Source: an uncultured Collinsella sp.
GTDB taxonomy: Bacteria > Actinomycetota > Coriobacteriia > Coriobacteriales > Coriobacteriaceae
NCBI GenBank assembly: GCA_900544465.1
Contig: UQVT01000018.1
Location: 1 to 18,841 of the forward strand
Length of the DNA: 18,841 nucleotides
Direction: 5' to 3'
How positions within the stretch are numbered: the stretch's first letter is position 1; every line of letters starts with the position of its first letter. A program made the translations under genes and the position numbers. The notes under the pieces were generated by a model. It did not search any database. It saw nothing but the letters and a program-made list of their open reading frames with translations, and was not told the DNA's origin. Positions 9,329 to 15,621 of the stretch are shown here, piece by piece.

Positions 9329-10567
9329 ATGTCATATTGGGAAAGGCATTCCATGCTACAAGTTTCTAACACCTCGTTTACAACGTCGGTTTCATCAAAC
9401 GCCATGGCCGTGGTGGACTATCTGTCCAAAAGCATGATGTCGGCGCTGCCGTTTATTGTCTGCGCGGCGTTGTTCCGCACCGTCGCTGTCATTATGGGCG
9501 AAGGCATGCTGGGCCTGTGGTCTGCCGATTCCGATATCTATCGCCTGTTCTACAGTTGGCTCTATAACGCCGGCTACTACTTTTTGCCCATTTATCTTGG
9601 TTGGGCGGCCGCCCGCCAGCTCGGTTGCTCGGAGCAGCTGGGCATGATGCTGGGCGGCGTATTGATTGCACCCGATTTACTCAAGCTTGTCGATGCCGCA
9701 TCGACGACGGGGGCATCGATGACTTCCGTGTATGGTCTGCTTCCTGCGCCGGTCAACGATTACACGACGACTGTTATTCCGGTTCTCATCTCGGTGCCCG
9801 TGCTATGGCGAGTGGAGTGTTTCTTTAAGCGCGTTATCCCTAAGGCCGTGGCGTTTTCGTTCGTTCCGTTTGCGACCATGCTTGTCATGGTTCCGGTTTC
9901 GCTGTGTATTACGGCGCCGGCGGGCAGCTGTCTGGGCATGCTGTTGGGCCAGCTTATGTTTATGCTTGGCAATTCCGGTGGCATCGTGTCGCTGCTCACG
10001 CTCATGGGGCTTGCTGCGGGCTGGGAGTTCCTAAAGATCGCCGGCGTCAGCAACGTTGTCCTATCGCTCGCCTATGCGCAGTTTATGAGTGTGGGAACGG
10101 ATTCGTGCATCCTGATCGCCGCGACGATGGCAACGTTCGCCGTTTGGGGCATGCCCTTTGGCGCGTCGCTTCGCGTTGCGGATAAGGACGAGAAGGCGCT
10201 CATGCTGGGCTATTCAATCTCGGGTGTTCTTGGCGGCGTAAGCGAGCCGGCGCTGTACGGTTGCGGCTTTAAATATGGCAGGTGCCTGACGTGCATGGCC
10301 ATTGGCGGCGCCGTCGGAGGCCTTGTTGCGGCCGTGGGCCACGTTACGGCCTATACCATCGGCATGACGAATGTCCTTATGGTCATTGGCTTTGCCACGG
10401 GCGGTATCTCGAACCTGCTGCGGTGCTGCGCTGCCGGCGGTGTGGCATTTGCGGTGTCTGCGGCGCTGAGCTACTGCTTTGGCGTGGTGCCGGCGAAGGG
10501 ACAGACGACGGGGGACGGAGCCGATTCACCCGAAACCTCGAAGAGCGTGGCCGAAGTAAGCGCGTAA
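9329..10567 (+). CDS. Orphan PTS EIIC-type sugar permease (glucose/beta-glucoside-like), substrate unknown
   Basis: The 412-residue product is very hydrophobic, with about ten candidate membrane segments. It has the EIIC signature GGVSEPALYG at 302-311 (Glu306) and an earlier stretch FLPIYLGWAAARQLG...LGGVLIAPDLL (85-118) that resembles IIC domains of the beta-glucoside and sucrose type. EIIC domains form the membrane sugar channel of phosphotransferase systems. No EIIB or EIIA domain is fused and none is encoded nearby, so the phosphoryl partner must lie elsewhere, or the protein works in another way. ATG 9329 follows AAAGGGA (9314-9320); ATG 9353, preceded by GGGAAAGG (9339-9346), is equally plausible. 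It lies 16 bases after accDA and before a terminator, so it is probably the last cistron of the fatty acid operon. Confidence 0.75.
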   Translation: MSYWERHSMLQVSNTSFTTSVSSNAMAVVDYLSKSMMSALPFIVCAALFRTVAVIMGEGMLGLWSADSDIYRLFYSWLYNAGYYFLPIYLGWAAARQLGCSEQLGMMLGGVLIAPDLLKLVDAASTTGASMTSVYGLLPAPVNDYTTTVIPVLISVPVLWRVECFFKRVIPKAVAFSFVPFATMLVMVPVSLCITAPAGSCLGMLLGQLMFMLGNSGGIVSLLTLMGLAAGWEFLKIAGVSNVVLSLAYAQFMSVGTDSCILIAATMATFAVWGMPFGASLRVADKDEKALMLGYSISGVLGGVSEPALYGCGFKYGRCLTCMAIGGAVGGLVAAVGHVTAYTIGMTNVLMVIGFATGGISNLLRCCAAGGVAFAVSAALSYCFGVVPAKGQTTGDGADSPETSKSVAEVSA

Positions 10568-10605
10568 ACCTGTGCGACACAAGGACGATTCCTTTGCCAT
10601 ATTCC

Positions 10606-10639
10606 AAGGCCGTGGCCCGTGTGGGTTGCGGCCTTTTTT
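10606..10639 (+). terminator. Intrinsic terminator ending the fatty acid operon
   Basis: AAGGCCG at 10606-10612 pairs with CGGCCTT at 10629-10635. Inside the stem, CCC and GGG pair around GTGT. A run of six T follows at 10634-10639. This is a textbook rho-independent terminator, 39 bases after the permease stop codon. A smaller hairpin, AAGGA-CGAT-TCCTT, precedes it at 10581-10594. Confidence 0.9.
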
Positions 10640-10666
10640 GTATCTGGGGGACAAAGTGGCTACACT
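10638..10666 (+). promoter_or_regulatory. Predicted sigma-70-type promoter of the cation transporter
   Basis: TTGTAT at 10638-10643 and TACACT at 10661-10666 are separated by exactly 17 bases, which fits housekeeping promoter spacing. Transcription would begin near 10673, leaving a leader of about 45 bases. The -35 hexamer overlaps the last two T of the upstream terminator, so the two signals are packed together. TACAAT at 10666-10671 is an overlapping alternative -10 sequence, but its spacing to this -35 is poorer. Confidence 0.6.
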
Positions 10667-10718
10667 ACAATCCGTTTGAGCAATAGATATATAGGTAGTA
10701 CCGTGGGGGCGGATGTAG

Positions 10719-11873
10719 ATGGTCGAGTGGATTGTTAAGCGTGCGCAGGGCGACCGTGCGCGCGTGGGCACGTTGACGGGCGTGGTGTGTATTCTCGCTA
10801 ATGTTGCGCTTTGTGCTGCGAAGGGTGCAATTGGTGTGCTGTCGGGATCGGTTTCGATTGTGGCGGATGCCATGAACAACCTGTCCGATGCCAGCTCGAA
10901 TATCGTGAGCGTGCTGGGCTTTAAGCTGGCGAGCAAGCCGGCCGACCCCGAGCATCCTTACGGCCACGGTCGCTACGAGTATCTCTCGGGTTTGGTCGTG
11001 GCGGCGCTCGTGCTGCTTATTGGCATCGAACTGGTGAAGTCCTCGGTGGAGCGTATTGTCAACCCGGAGCCTGTCGAGTTCTCGCTTGCCCTGGTGGCAG
11101 TCCTGGCGCTTTCGATGGTTGTTAAGCTGTGGATGGCGGCGCTCAACCAAAAGCTCGGCGACCGTATCGAGTCCGAGACACTGCATGCGACTGCCCAGGA
11201 TTCCAAGAACGATGTTCTTGCCACAGGCGCCGTGCTGGCATGTGCAATTGTTTCGCAGGTGACGCACATCAATCTTGACGCATGGGTTGGCCTTGCCGTT
11301 GGCGCCTATATTGGCTGGAGCGGCTTTGAACTTATTCAAGATACGGTGAGCCCGCTTTTGGGTCAGTCGCCCGATCCTAAGCTGGTCAAGCACATTCGAG
11401 ACAAGATCATGAGCTATCCCGGCGTTTTGGGAGTTCACGATTTGATGGTTCACGACTACGGCCCGGGCAGGAAGTTCGCAAGCGCTCACGCCGAGATGGC
11501 AGCCGAGGCCAGCCCGCTGGAAAGTCACGACACGCTCGATAATATCGAGCAGTCGTTTAGGGACGAGGACGGCATGATCGTCACGCTCCATTACGATCCC
11601 ATCGTGACCGACGATTCAAATGTGGCGAGCATGCGCCTGTGCATCAACGCTATGGCCCAGGAGATCGATAGACGCCTTTCGATTCACGATTTGCGTTGCG
11701 TGCCGGGCCCCACGCACACCAATGTGATCTTTGACTGCGTGCGACCCTCGGACCTGCAGATGAGTGCCGAAGACTTAAAGCACACGCTGGCACAACGGGT
11801 CGAATCGGAATATCCCAAGTCGATTGCCAAGATTACGATCGACGAAGACTACGTAGGGCATACCCACGAGTAA
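10719..11873 (+). CDS. Cation diffusion facilitator (CDF) family metal efflux transporter, Mn/Fe-like site
   Basis: CDF proteins export divalent metals in exchange for protons across the inner membrane. The 384-residue protein has six predicted membrane segments in about residues 18-220, the motif HPYGHGRYEY at 79-88, and metal-site segments DAMNNLSD (50-57) in helix 2 and DSKND (161-165) in helix 5. Zinc transporters of the family usually have His in the first position of helix 2; here it is Asn53 with Asp57, plus Asp161 and Asp165. This resembles manganese or iron exporters, but specificity is inference. Beyond the usual dimerisation domain (about 225-300) lies a second region of about 80 residues that looks like a diverged repeat of it. 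GGGGGCGG just upstream of ATG serves as ribosome binding site. Confidence 0.88.
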   Translation: MVEWIVKRAQGDRARVGTLTGVVCILANVALCAAKGAIGVLSGSVSIVADAMNNLSDASSNIVSVLGFKLASKPADPEHPYGHGRYEYLSGLVVAALVLLIGIELVKSSVERIVNPEPVEFSLALVAVLALSMVVKLWMAALNQKLGDRIESETLHATAQDSKNDVLATGAVLACAIVSQVTHINLDAWVGLAVGAYIGWSGFELIQDTVSPLLGQSPDPKLVKHIRDKIMSYPGVLGVHDLMVHDYGPGRKFASAHAEMAAEASPLESHDTLDNIEQSFRDEDGMIVTLHYDPIVTDDSNVASMRLCINAMAQEIDRRLSIHDLRCVPGPTHTNVIFDCVRPSDLQMSAEDLKHTLAQRVESEYPKSIAKITIDEDYVGHTHE

Positions 11874-11912
11874 GGCTGTGCCGGCAAAGCAGGTTATGCA
11901 GAAGGGGAGAGC

Positions 11913-12539
11913 ATGAAGAAGCTGTATCTACTCCGTCACGGTCAGACGGAGTTCAACGTCAAAAAGCTGGTCCAGGGCCGCTGCGATTCACCGCTCACCG
12001 ACTTAGGCCGTCAGCAAGCCGGGATGGCAGCCGCATGGCTCAAAGCCCACGGCGTCGTCCCCGACAAAGTGGTCTCTTCGCCCTTAGGCCGAGCCATGGA
12101 CACAGCTCAGCTCGTCGCATGCGAGCTCCTCGGCCCGGACGCAGCAGCCGAGCCCTGCGAAGGCATTATCGAGCGCTGCTACGGCACCTTCGAAGAAGGC
12201 CCGCACGACGCGCTACCCACCGACGTCTGGGATCCGGGCGAGGACCTGGTCCCCTTCGGAGGAGAAGGAAGCCGCGCACTGCAAGAACGCATGGTAGGCA
12301 CCCTCACTAATCTCATGGACTCCGAGGGCATCGAAGCCCTCCTAGCAGTAAGCCACGGCAGCGCCAGCCGCCAATTCATTAAGGCTGCAGCCCCAGAGGG
12401 CTTCGAGCTTCCAACAAAACTCCCCAACTGCGCCATCATGATCTTCGATTTTGACGAGGAAGAGTCGGGAGAAGAGGGCGACACGTCTCAATCCAAGTTC
12501 ACCTTGCGGCAAATTATCGATCCCCAACAAAGTAATTAG
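11913..12539 (+). CDS. Histidine phosphatase superfamily protein (phosphoglycerate mutase-like)
   Basis: The 208-residue protein begins with the family hallmark LLRHGQTEFN, where His9 is the residue that becomes phosphorylated. Arg60 in SSPLGRAMDTAQ, Glu87 in IIERCYGTFEEG and His148 in AVSHGSASRQF complete the expected active site. Substrate cannot be told from sequence; relatives include cofactor-dependent phosphoglycerate mutases, broad-specificity phosphatases and cobalamin-pathway phosphatases. The acidic stretch DFDEEESGEEGD near the C-terminus is unusual. AAGGGGAG just before ATG is the ribosome binding site, and the gene follows the CDF gene after 39 bases, so they may share a transcript. 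By eye its codons use more A- and C-ending choices than the fatty acid genes. Confidence 0.88.
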   Translation: MKKLYLLRHGQTEFNVKKLVQGRCDSPLTDLGRQQAGMAAAWLKAHGVVPDKVVSSPLGRAMDTAQLVACELLGPDAAAEPCEGIIERCYGTFEEGPHDALPTDVWDPGEDLVPFGGEGSRALQERMVGTLTNLMDSEGIEALLAVSHGSASRQFIKAAAPEGFELPTKLPNCAIMIFDFDEEESGEEGDTSQSKFTLRQIIDPQQSN

Positions 12540-12568
12540 CTGAGCGAGCAAGGTTTAGTAGACGTCAA

Positions 12569-12745
12569 CGTGGCGTTCCCAGTGTGCGGCGGAGGGGGCG
12601 GGCCTGAGACATATTAAGGTTGTCGCGAGTTCCGCACGAACAGGAGAGCACTTAATGTGCTCTCCGTCGTGAGCAGGACTGTAGAGCAGCAACCTTAATA
12701 TGTCTCAGGCCCGCCCCCTCCGCCGCACACTGGGAACGTGCCACG
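12569..12745. repeat. Long, nearly perfect inverted repeat with an internal hairpin; possible MITE or structured RNA
   Basis: Bases 12574-12622 are the exact reverse complement of 12690-12738, a 49-bp perfect stem. After a two-base bulge (TG, 12739-12740) the stem continues for five pairs (CGTGG 12569-12573 with CCACG 12741-12745). The 67-base loop is itself a hairpin: GGAGAGCAC at 12643-12651 pairs with GTGCTCTCC at 12657-12665, and CACGA at 12635-12639 pairs with TCGTG at 12667-12671. No T tract follows either end and I see no target-site duplication. The element fills most of the gap between the phosphatase gene and the ribosomal operon leader and has no convincing ORF. Confidence 0.9.
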
Positions 12746-12787
12746 CACTTTACCTGCGTAAACAATGTGAGTGAAATATGAATCTCG

Positions 12788-12813
12788 ATGGATACGCCCG
12801 CAGCCGTGTATAC
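12788..12813 (+). promoter_or_regulatory. 26-nt conserved motif upstream of rplC (copy 1)
   Basis: This block matches 14653-14678 at 23 of 26 positions. It contains ACGCCCG, then CCGTGTATAC, and has an inner dyad (ATACG at 12792-12796 with CGTGT at 12805-12809, one G-T pair). Its end overlaps TATACT (12809-12814), a good -10 hexamer. A matching -35 at normal distance is not evident: the best candidate, TGGATA, is only 14 bases upstream. It may be the core of the ribosomal operon promoter or a regulator site on it. Transcription from here would give a leader of about 180 bases. Confidence 0.55.
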
Positions 12814-12925
12814 TAAACAGCTGTGTGAAACCAGGGGAGTATTCTGGCTGGACAAAATGCCTGCTTAATAGGGTTGTCAGGTAGTCTGGGCGCAATACAA
12901 GACTGGGGAGCACGTCGTGTAAGTA

Positions 12926-12977
12926 GTGGTCCTCTAGGGGCGTACGCTCGGTGGTGTACGCATTGTCCCAAGACCAC
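12926..12977 (+). ncRNA. Hairpin in the rplC (S10 operon) leader, candidate autoregulatory element
   Basis: GTGGTC (12926-12931) pairs with GACCAC (12972-12977), GGG (12937-12939) with CCC (12967-12969), and GCGTAC (12940-12945) with GTACGC (12956-12961) around a ten-base loop. This gives a 52-nt hairpin with 15 pairs and two internal loops, 20 bases before the rplC start. A long hairpin just before the first gene of the S10 operon is the arrangement through which L4 represses this operon in Escherichia coli. Whether L4 binds here is inference. Confidence 0.6.
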
Positions 12978-12988
12978 GCGAGAGTTGG

Positions 12989-13003
12989 GATCATATCTTG
13001 ATC
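12989..13003 (+). promoter_or_regulatory. Small hairpin over the rplC start site
   Basis: GATCA (12989-12993) pairs with TGATC (12999-13003) around TATCT. It would hide the GGGA that is the only candidate ribosome binding sequence here and part of the TTG start codon. Together with the weak Shine-Dalgarno site it suggests that rplC translation is controlled. A five-pair stem is small and could be chance. Confidence 0.35.
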
Positions 13004-13618
13004 AGCATGATTCTCGGCCGCAAGATTGGCATGACCCAGGTTTGGGACGAGGACGACAACGTCGTTCCCGTCACGGTCATCCAGGCTGGCCCCTGCGCTG
13101 TCTCGCAGGTTAAAACTCAGGCAACCGACGGCTATGACGCCGTCCAGATCGGTTTCGGCGACATCAAGGCCAAGAACGTGAACAAGCCCATGGCTGGTCA
13201 CTTCGCTAAGGCTGGCGTCGAGCCTGTCCGTTTCCTTCGTGAGGTCCGCGTCGAGAACGGCGAGGAGCACAAGGTCGGCGAGGTCGTCACCGTCGCTGAT
13301 TTCGCTGATGTCGAGAAGGTCGACGTCATCGGTACCTCCAAGGGTAAGGGCTTCCAGGGTCGCATCAAGCGCTGGGGTCAGCGCCGCGGTCCTATGACGC
13401 ATGGTTCTCACTTCCAGCGTCACCCCGGTTCTATCGGTCAGTGCGCCTATCCTGCGCGCGTCCTCAAGGGCGTCAAGATGGCCGGTCACATGGGTAACGA
13501 GCGCGTTACCGTCAAGAACCTTTCCGTTGTCCGCATCGATGCCGAGCAGAACCTCATCTTGGTCAAGGGCGCTGTCCCGGGTGCCAAGAATGGTCTCGTC
13601 GCCATCCGTATGGCCTAA
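12998..13618 (+). CDS. rplC: 50S ribosomal protein L3
   Basis: L3 binds 23S rRNA early in large-subunit assembly and reaches towards the peptidyl transferase centre. The 206-residue protein shows ILGRKIGMTQVWDE at the N-terminus, KGKGFQGRIKRWG in the middle, and PGSIGQ...KMAGHMGNERVTV in the extended loop, all diagnostic. TTG 12998 is chosen because it gives the four residues that usually precede ILGRK; ATG 13007 would remove three of them and lacks any ribosome binding site. A TTG start with a poor Shine-Dalgarno site is odd for a highly expressed gene and may be part of its control. It is the first gene of the S10-type operon here, since rpsJ is absent from its usual place upstream. Confidence 0.93.
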   Translation: MISMILGRKIGMTQVWDEDDNVVPVTVIQAGPCAVSQVKTQATDGYDAVQIGFGDIKAKNVNKPMAGHFAKAGVEPVRFLREVRVENGEEHKVGEVVTVADFADVEKVDVIGTSKGKGFQGRIKRWGQRRGPMTHGSHFQRHPGSIGQCAYPARVLKGVKMAGHMGNERVTVKNLSVVRIDAEQNLILVKGAVPGAKNGLVAIRMA

Positions 13619-13664
13619 GGGCCCAGCCCATTTAGCCCAGCGTCATACCAAGGAGAACACTTAA

Positions 13665-14291
13665 ATGGCAAAGTTTGAAGTAAAGAACAGCGAGGGCAAG
13701 AAGGTCGCCGAGGCCGAGCTCGCCGCTGAGGTGTACGGCATCGAGCCGAACATCCACGTTATGCACCACATCGTCAAGTGCCAGATGGCCTCTTGGCGTC
13801 AGGGCACCCAGTCTGCTAAGGGTCGCTCTGAGGTTTCCGGTGGCGGCAAGAAGCCTTGGCGTCAGAAGGGCACCGGCCGTGCCCGCCAGGGTTCCATCCG
13901 TGCTGCCCAGTGGCGTCACGGTGGCGTTGTCTTCGCCCCCAAGCCCCGTTCCTACGCTAAGCGTATGAACAACAAGGAGGTCAAGCTGGCTATGCGCTCC
14001 GCGCTGTCCGCCAAGCTGGCCGATGGCGAGCTCGTGCTCGTCGACGACTACGGCTTCGAGAAGCCTTCCACCAAGGCTGCCGTCGCCATGCTCAAGGCTC
14101 TCGGTCTTGAGGGCAAGCGTCTGACCATCATCGTTCGCGATGAGGACGTCAACGCCTACCTGTCGTTCCGCAACATTCCCAAGATGTTCATCATCACCGC
14201 TGACGAGGCCAACACCTACGATCTCGTCAACAACAACGCTGTGCTGATGCCCGCCGACATCGCCGCTCACTTCGGGGAGGTGCTTGCATAA
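13665..14291 (+). CDS. rplD: 50S ribosomal protein L4
   Basis: L4 binds domain I of 23S rRNA and its long loop lines the exit tunnel. In Escherichia coli it also represses its own S10 operon. The 208-residue protein has the loop signature GGGKKPWRQKGTGRARQGSIRAAQWRHGG, near residues 61-90, and the globular domain ending DIAAHFGEVLA. AAGGAG at 13650-13655 precedes ATG. The next gene, rplW, starts directly after the stop, and its ribosome binding site GGGGAGGTG (14274-14282) lies in the last codons of this gene. Confidence 0.97.
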   Translation: MAKFEVKNSEGKKVAEAELAAEVYGIEPNIHVMHHIVKCQMASWRQGTQSAKGRSEVSGGGKKPWRQKGTGRARQGSIRAAQWRHGGVVFAPKPRSYAKRMNNKEVKLAMRSALSAKLADGELVLVDDYGFEKPSTKAAVAMLKALGLEGKRLTIIVRDEDVNAYLSFRNIPKMFIITADEANTYDLVNNNAVLMPADIAAHFGEVLA

Positions 14292-14579
14292 ATGACCGCC
14301 CACGAGATCATCATCCGTCCGATCGTGTCCGAGCGTTCCTTCTCCGGCATGGAGCTGAACAAGTACACGTTCGAGGTCGCCAAGGATGCTAACAAGTATC
14401 AGATCAAGGACGCTGTCGAGGAGATCTTCGGCGTCAAGGTCGTTCGCGTGAACACCCTGACGGTCAAGCCCAAGACCAAGCGCGTGCGCTATGTCGCCGG
14501 CAAGACCCGTTCTTGGAAGAAGGCCATCGTCACGCTGGCCGAGGGCGACACCATCGAGGTCTTTGGCAACCAGGCCTAA
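14292..14579 (+). CDS. rplW: 50S ribosomal protein L23
   Basis: L23 sits at the tunnel exit and is a docking site for trigger factor and the signal recognition particle. The 95-residue protein begins TAHEIIIRPIVSERS, followed by KYTFEVAKDANKYQIKDAVEEIFGVKVVRVNTL, and then the basic loop KPKTKRVRYVAGKTRSWKKAIVTL, as in the family. It starts with no gap after rplD and is likely translationally coupled to it. Unlike most S10 operons it is followed by a 179-base spacer with structure before rplB. Confidence 0.97.
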   Translation: MTAHEIIIRPIVSERSFSGMELNKYTFEVAKDANKYQIKDAVEEIFGVKVVRVNTLTVKPKTKRVRYVAGKTRSWKKAIVTLAEGDTIEVFGNQA

Positions 14580-14596
14580 GACTCGCTGCTGTTGAG

Positions 14597-14640
14597 TGAG
14601 CTCATGCCTCCCAAATAGGGGAGGCGAGAGCTCAAGGTTT
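14597..14640 (+). terminator. Hairpin between rplW and rplB, weak terminator or attenuator candidate
   Basis: GCCTCCC (14606-14612) pairs with GGGAGGC (14619-14625), and TGAGCTC (14597-14603) pairs with GAGCTCA (14628-14634) outside it, giving 14 pairs with small internal loops. AAGGTTTT follows, so the T tract is short and delayed. It could cause partial termination or act as a processing or stability element inside the operon. Its position just upstream of the conserved motif suggests that rplB has its own control region. Confidence 0.5.
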
Positions 14641-14652
14641 TGGGCGTATAAA

Positions 14653-14678
14653 ATGGACACGCCCGGAACCGTGTATAC
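14653..14678 (+). promoter_or_regulatory. 26-nt conserved motif upstream of rplB (copy 2)
   Basis: This block matches 12788-12813 at 23 of 26 positions. The inner dyad is exact here: ACACG at 14657-14661 with CGTGT at 14670-14674. TGGACA (14654-14659) is close to a -35 consensus, but TATACG is only 14 bases further on, short for a sigma-70 promoter. TATAAAAT at 14647-14654 is another -10-like sequence in the same place. The motif lies about 80 bases before rplB and probably marks an internal promoter or regulator site within the ribosomal cluster. Confidence 0.5.
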
Positions 14679-14758
14679 GTCCGGTGTCATCGCACCCGAG
14701 GCAGAACCTCGAATCCCTGTCTGCGATGGCTAACGGATTCCTATTGAAAGGGATTGTA

Positions 14759-15589
14759 ATGGCTGTAAAGCACCTTAAGCCGACCTCCGCTGGTAGGCGT
14801 TGGCAGACGATCTCCGATTTCTCCGAGATCACCTGCACCAAGCCCGAGAAGTCTCTTCTCGAGCCCCTGCCCAAGAAGGCCGGTCGTAACAACAACGGCC
14901 GCATCACCACCCGCCACCAGGGCGGCGGCGTGAAGCGTCGTTACCGCGTGATCGACTTCAAGCGCAACAAGGACGGCGTGCCCGCCAAGGTTGCCACGAT
15001 CGAGTACGATCCGAACCGTTCCGCTCGCATCGCTCTGCTGCACTACGCTGACGGTGAGAAGCGCTACATCCTGGCCCCCAAGGGCCTCGAGGTCGGTCAG
15101 ACCATCATGTCCGGTTCTGACGCCGACATCAAGCCGGGCAACGCTCTGCCCCTCGCCGACATTCCCGTCGGTACGCTCATCCACGCCGTCGAGTTCCAGC
15201 CGGGCAAGGGCGCCGCTATCGCCCGTTCCGCCGGTAACTCCTGCCAGCTGATGGGTAAGGAGGGCAAGTACGCTATCGTCCGTATGCCTTCCTCCGAGAT
15301 GCGTCGCATCCTCGTTACCTGCCGCGCCACCGTCGGTGAGGTCGGCAACGCCGATCACTCCAACATCGTCATCGGCAAGGCCGGCCGTAAGCGTCACATG
15401 AACGTGCGCCCGACCGTCCGCGGTACCGTCATGAACCCTGTCGACCACCCGCACGGCGGTGGCGAGGGCAAGAACCACACCTCTGGTCGTCCCTCCGTTA
15501 CCCCCTGGGGTAAGCCGACGAAGGGCCTTCGTACGCGCAAGAAGAAGAAGGTCTCGAACCAGCACATCATTCGTCGCCGTAAGAAGTAA
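14759..15589 (+). CDS. rplB: 50S ribosomal protein L2
   Basis: L2 joins the subunits and is needed for the peptidyl transferase centre. The 276-residue length is standard. Diagnostic segments are KPTSAGRR near the N-terminus, GRNNNGRITTRHQGGGVKRRYRVIDFKR, the SH3-like domain, and near the end VDHPHGGGEGKNH with the conserved histidine. ATG 14759 follows AAAGGGA (14747-14753); the frame is open upstream to 14684, but that part is not family-like. The next gene, rpsS, begins 32 bases after its stop. Confidence 0.97.
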   Translation: MAVKHLKPTSAGRRWQTISDFSEITCTKPEKSLLEPLPKKAGRNNNGRITTRHQGGGVKRRYRVIDFKRNKDGVPAKVATIEYDPNRSARIALLHYADGEKRYILAPKGLEVGQTIMSGSDADIKPGNALPLADIPVGTLIHAVEFQPGKGAAIARSAGNSCQLMGKEGKYAIVRMPSSEMRRILVTCRATVGEVGNADHSNIVIGKAGRKRHMNVRPTVRGTVMNPVDHPHGGGEGKNHTSGRPSVTPWGKPTKGLRTRKKKKVSNQHIIRRRKK

Positions 15590-15621
15590 TTTCGGATACC
15601 GAGTTTTAGGAGAAAGCACTT

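Noticed and set aside
12569..12745. Inverted repeat read as a simple intrinsic terminator
   Set aside because: The arms are too long and no T tract follows on either strand.
12560..12755. Target-site duplication flanking the inverted repeat
   Set aside because: The flanks are complementary (CGTGG and CCACG), not direct repeats, so insertion by a standard transposase is not shown.
12540..12998. Possible hidden rpsJ gene
   Set aside because: No S10 motif was found and the space left after the inverted repeat is too short.
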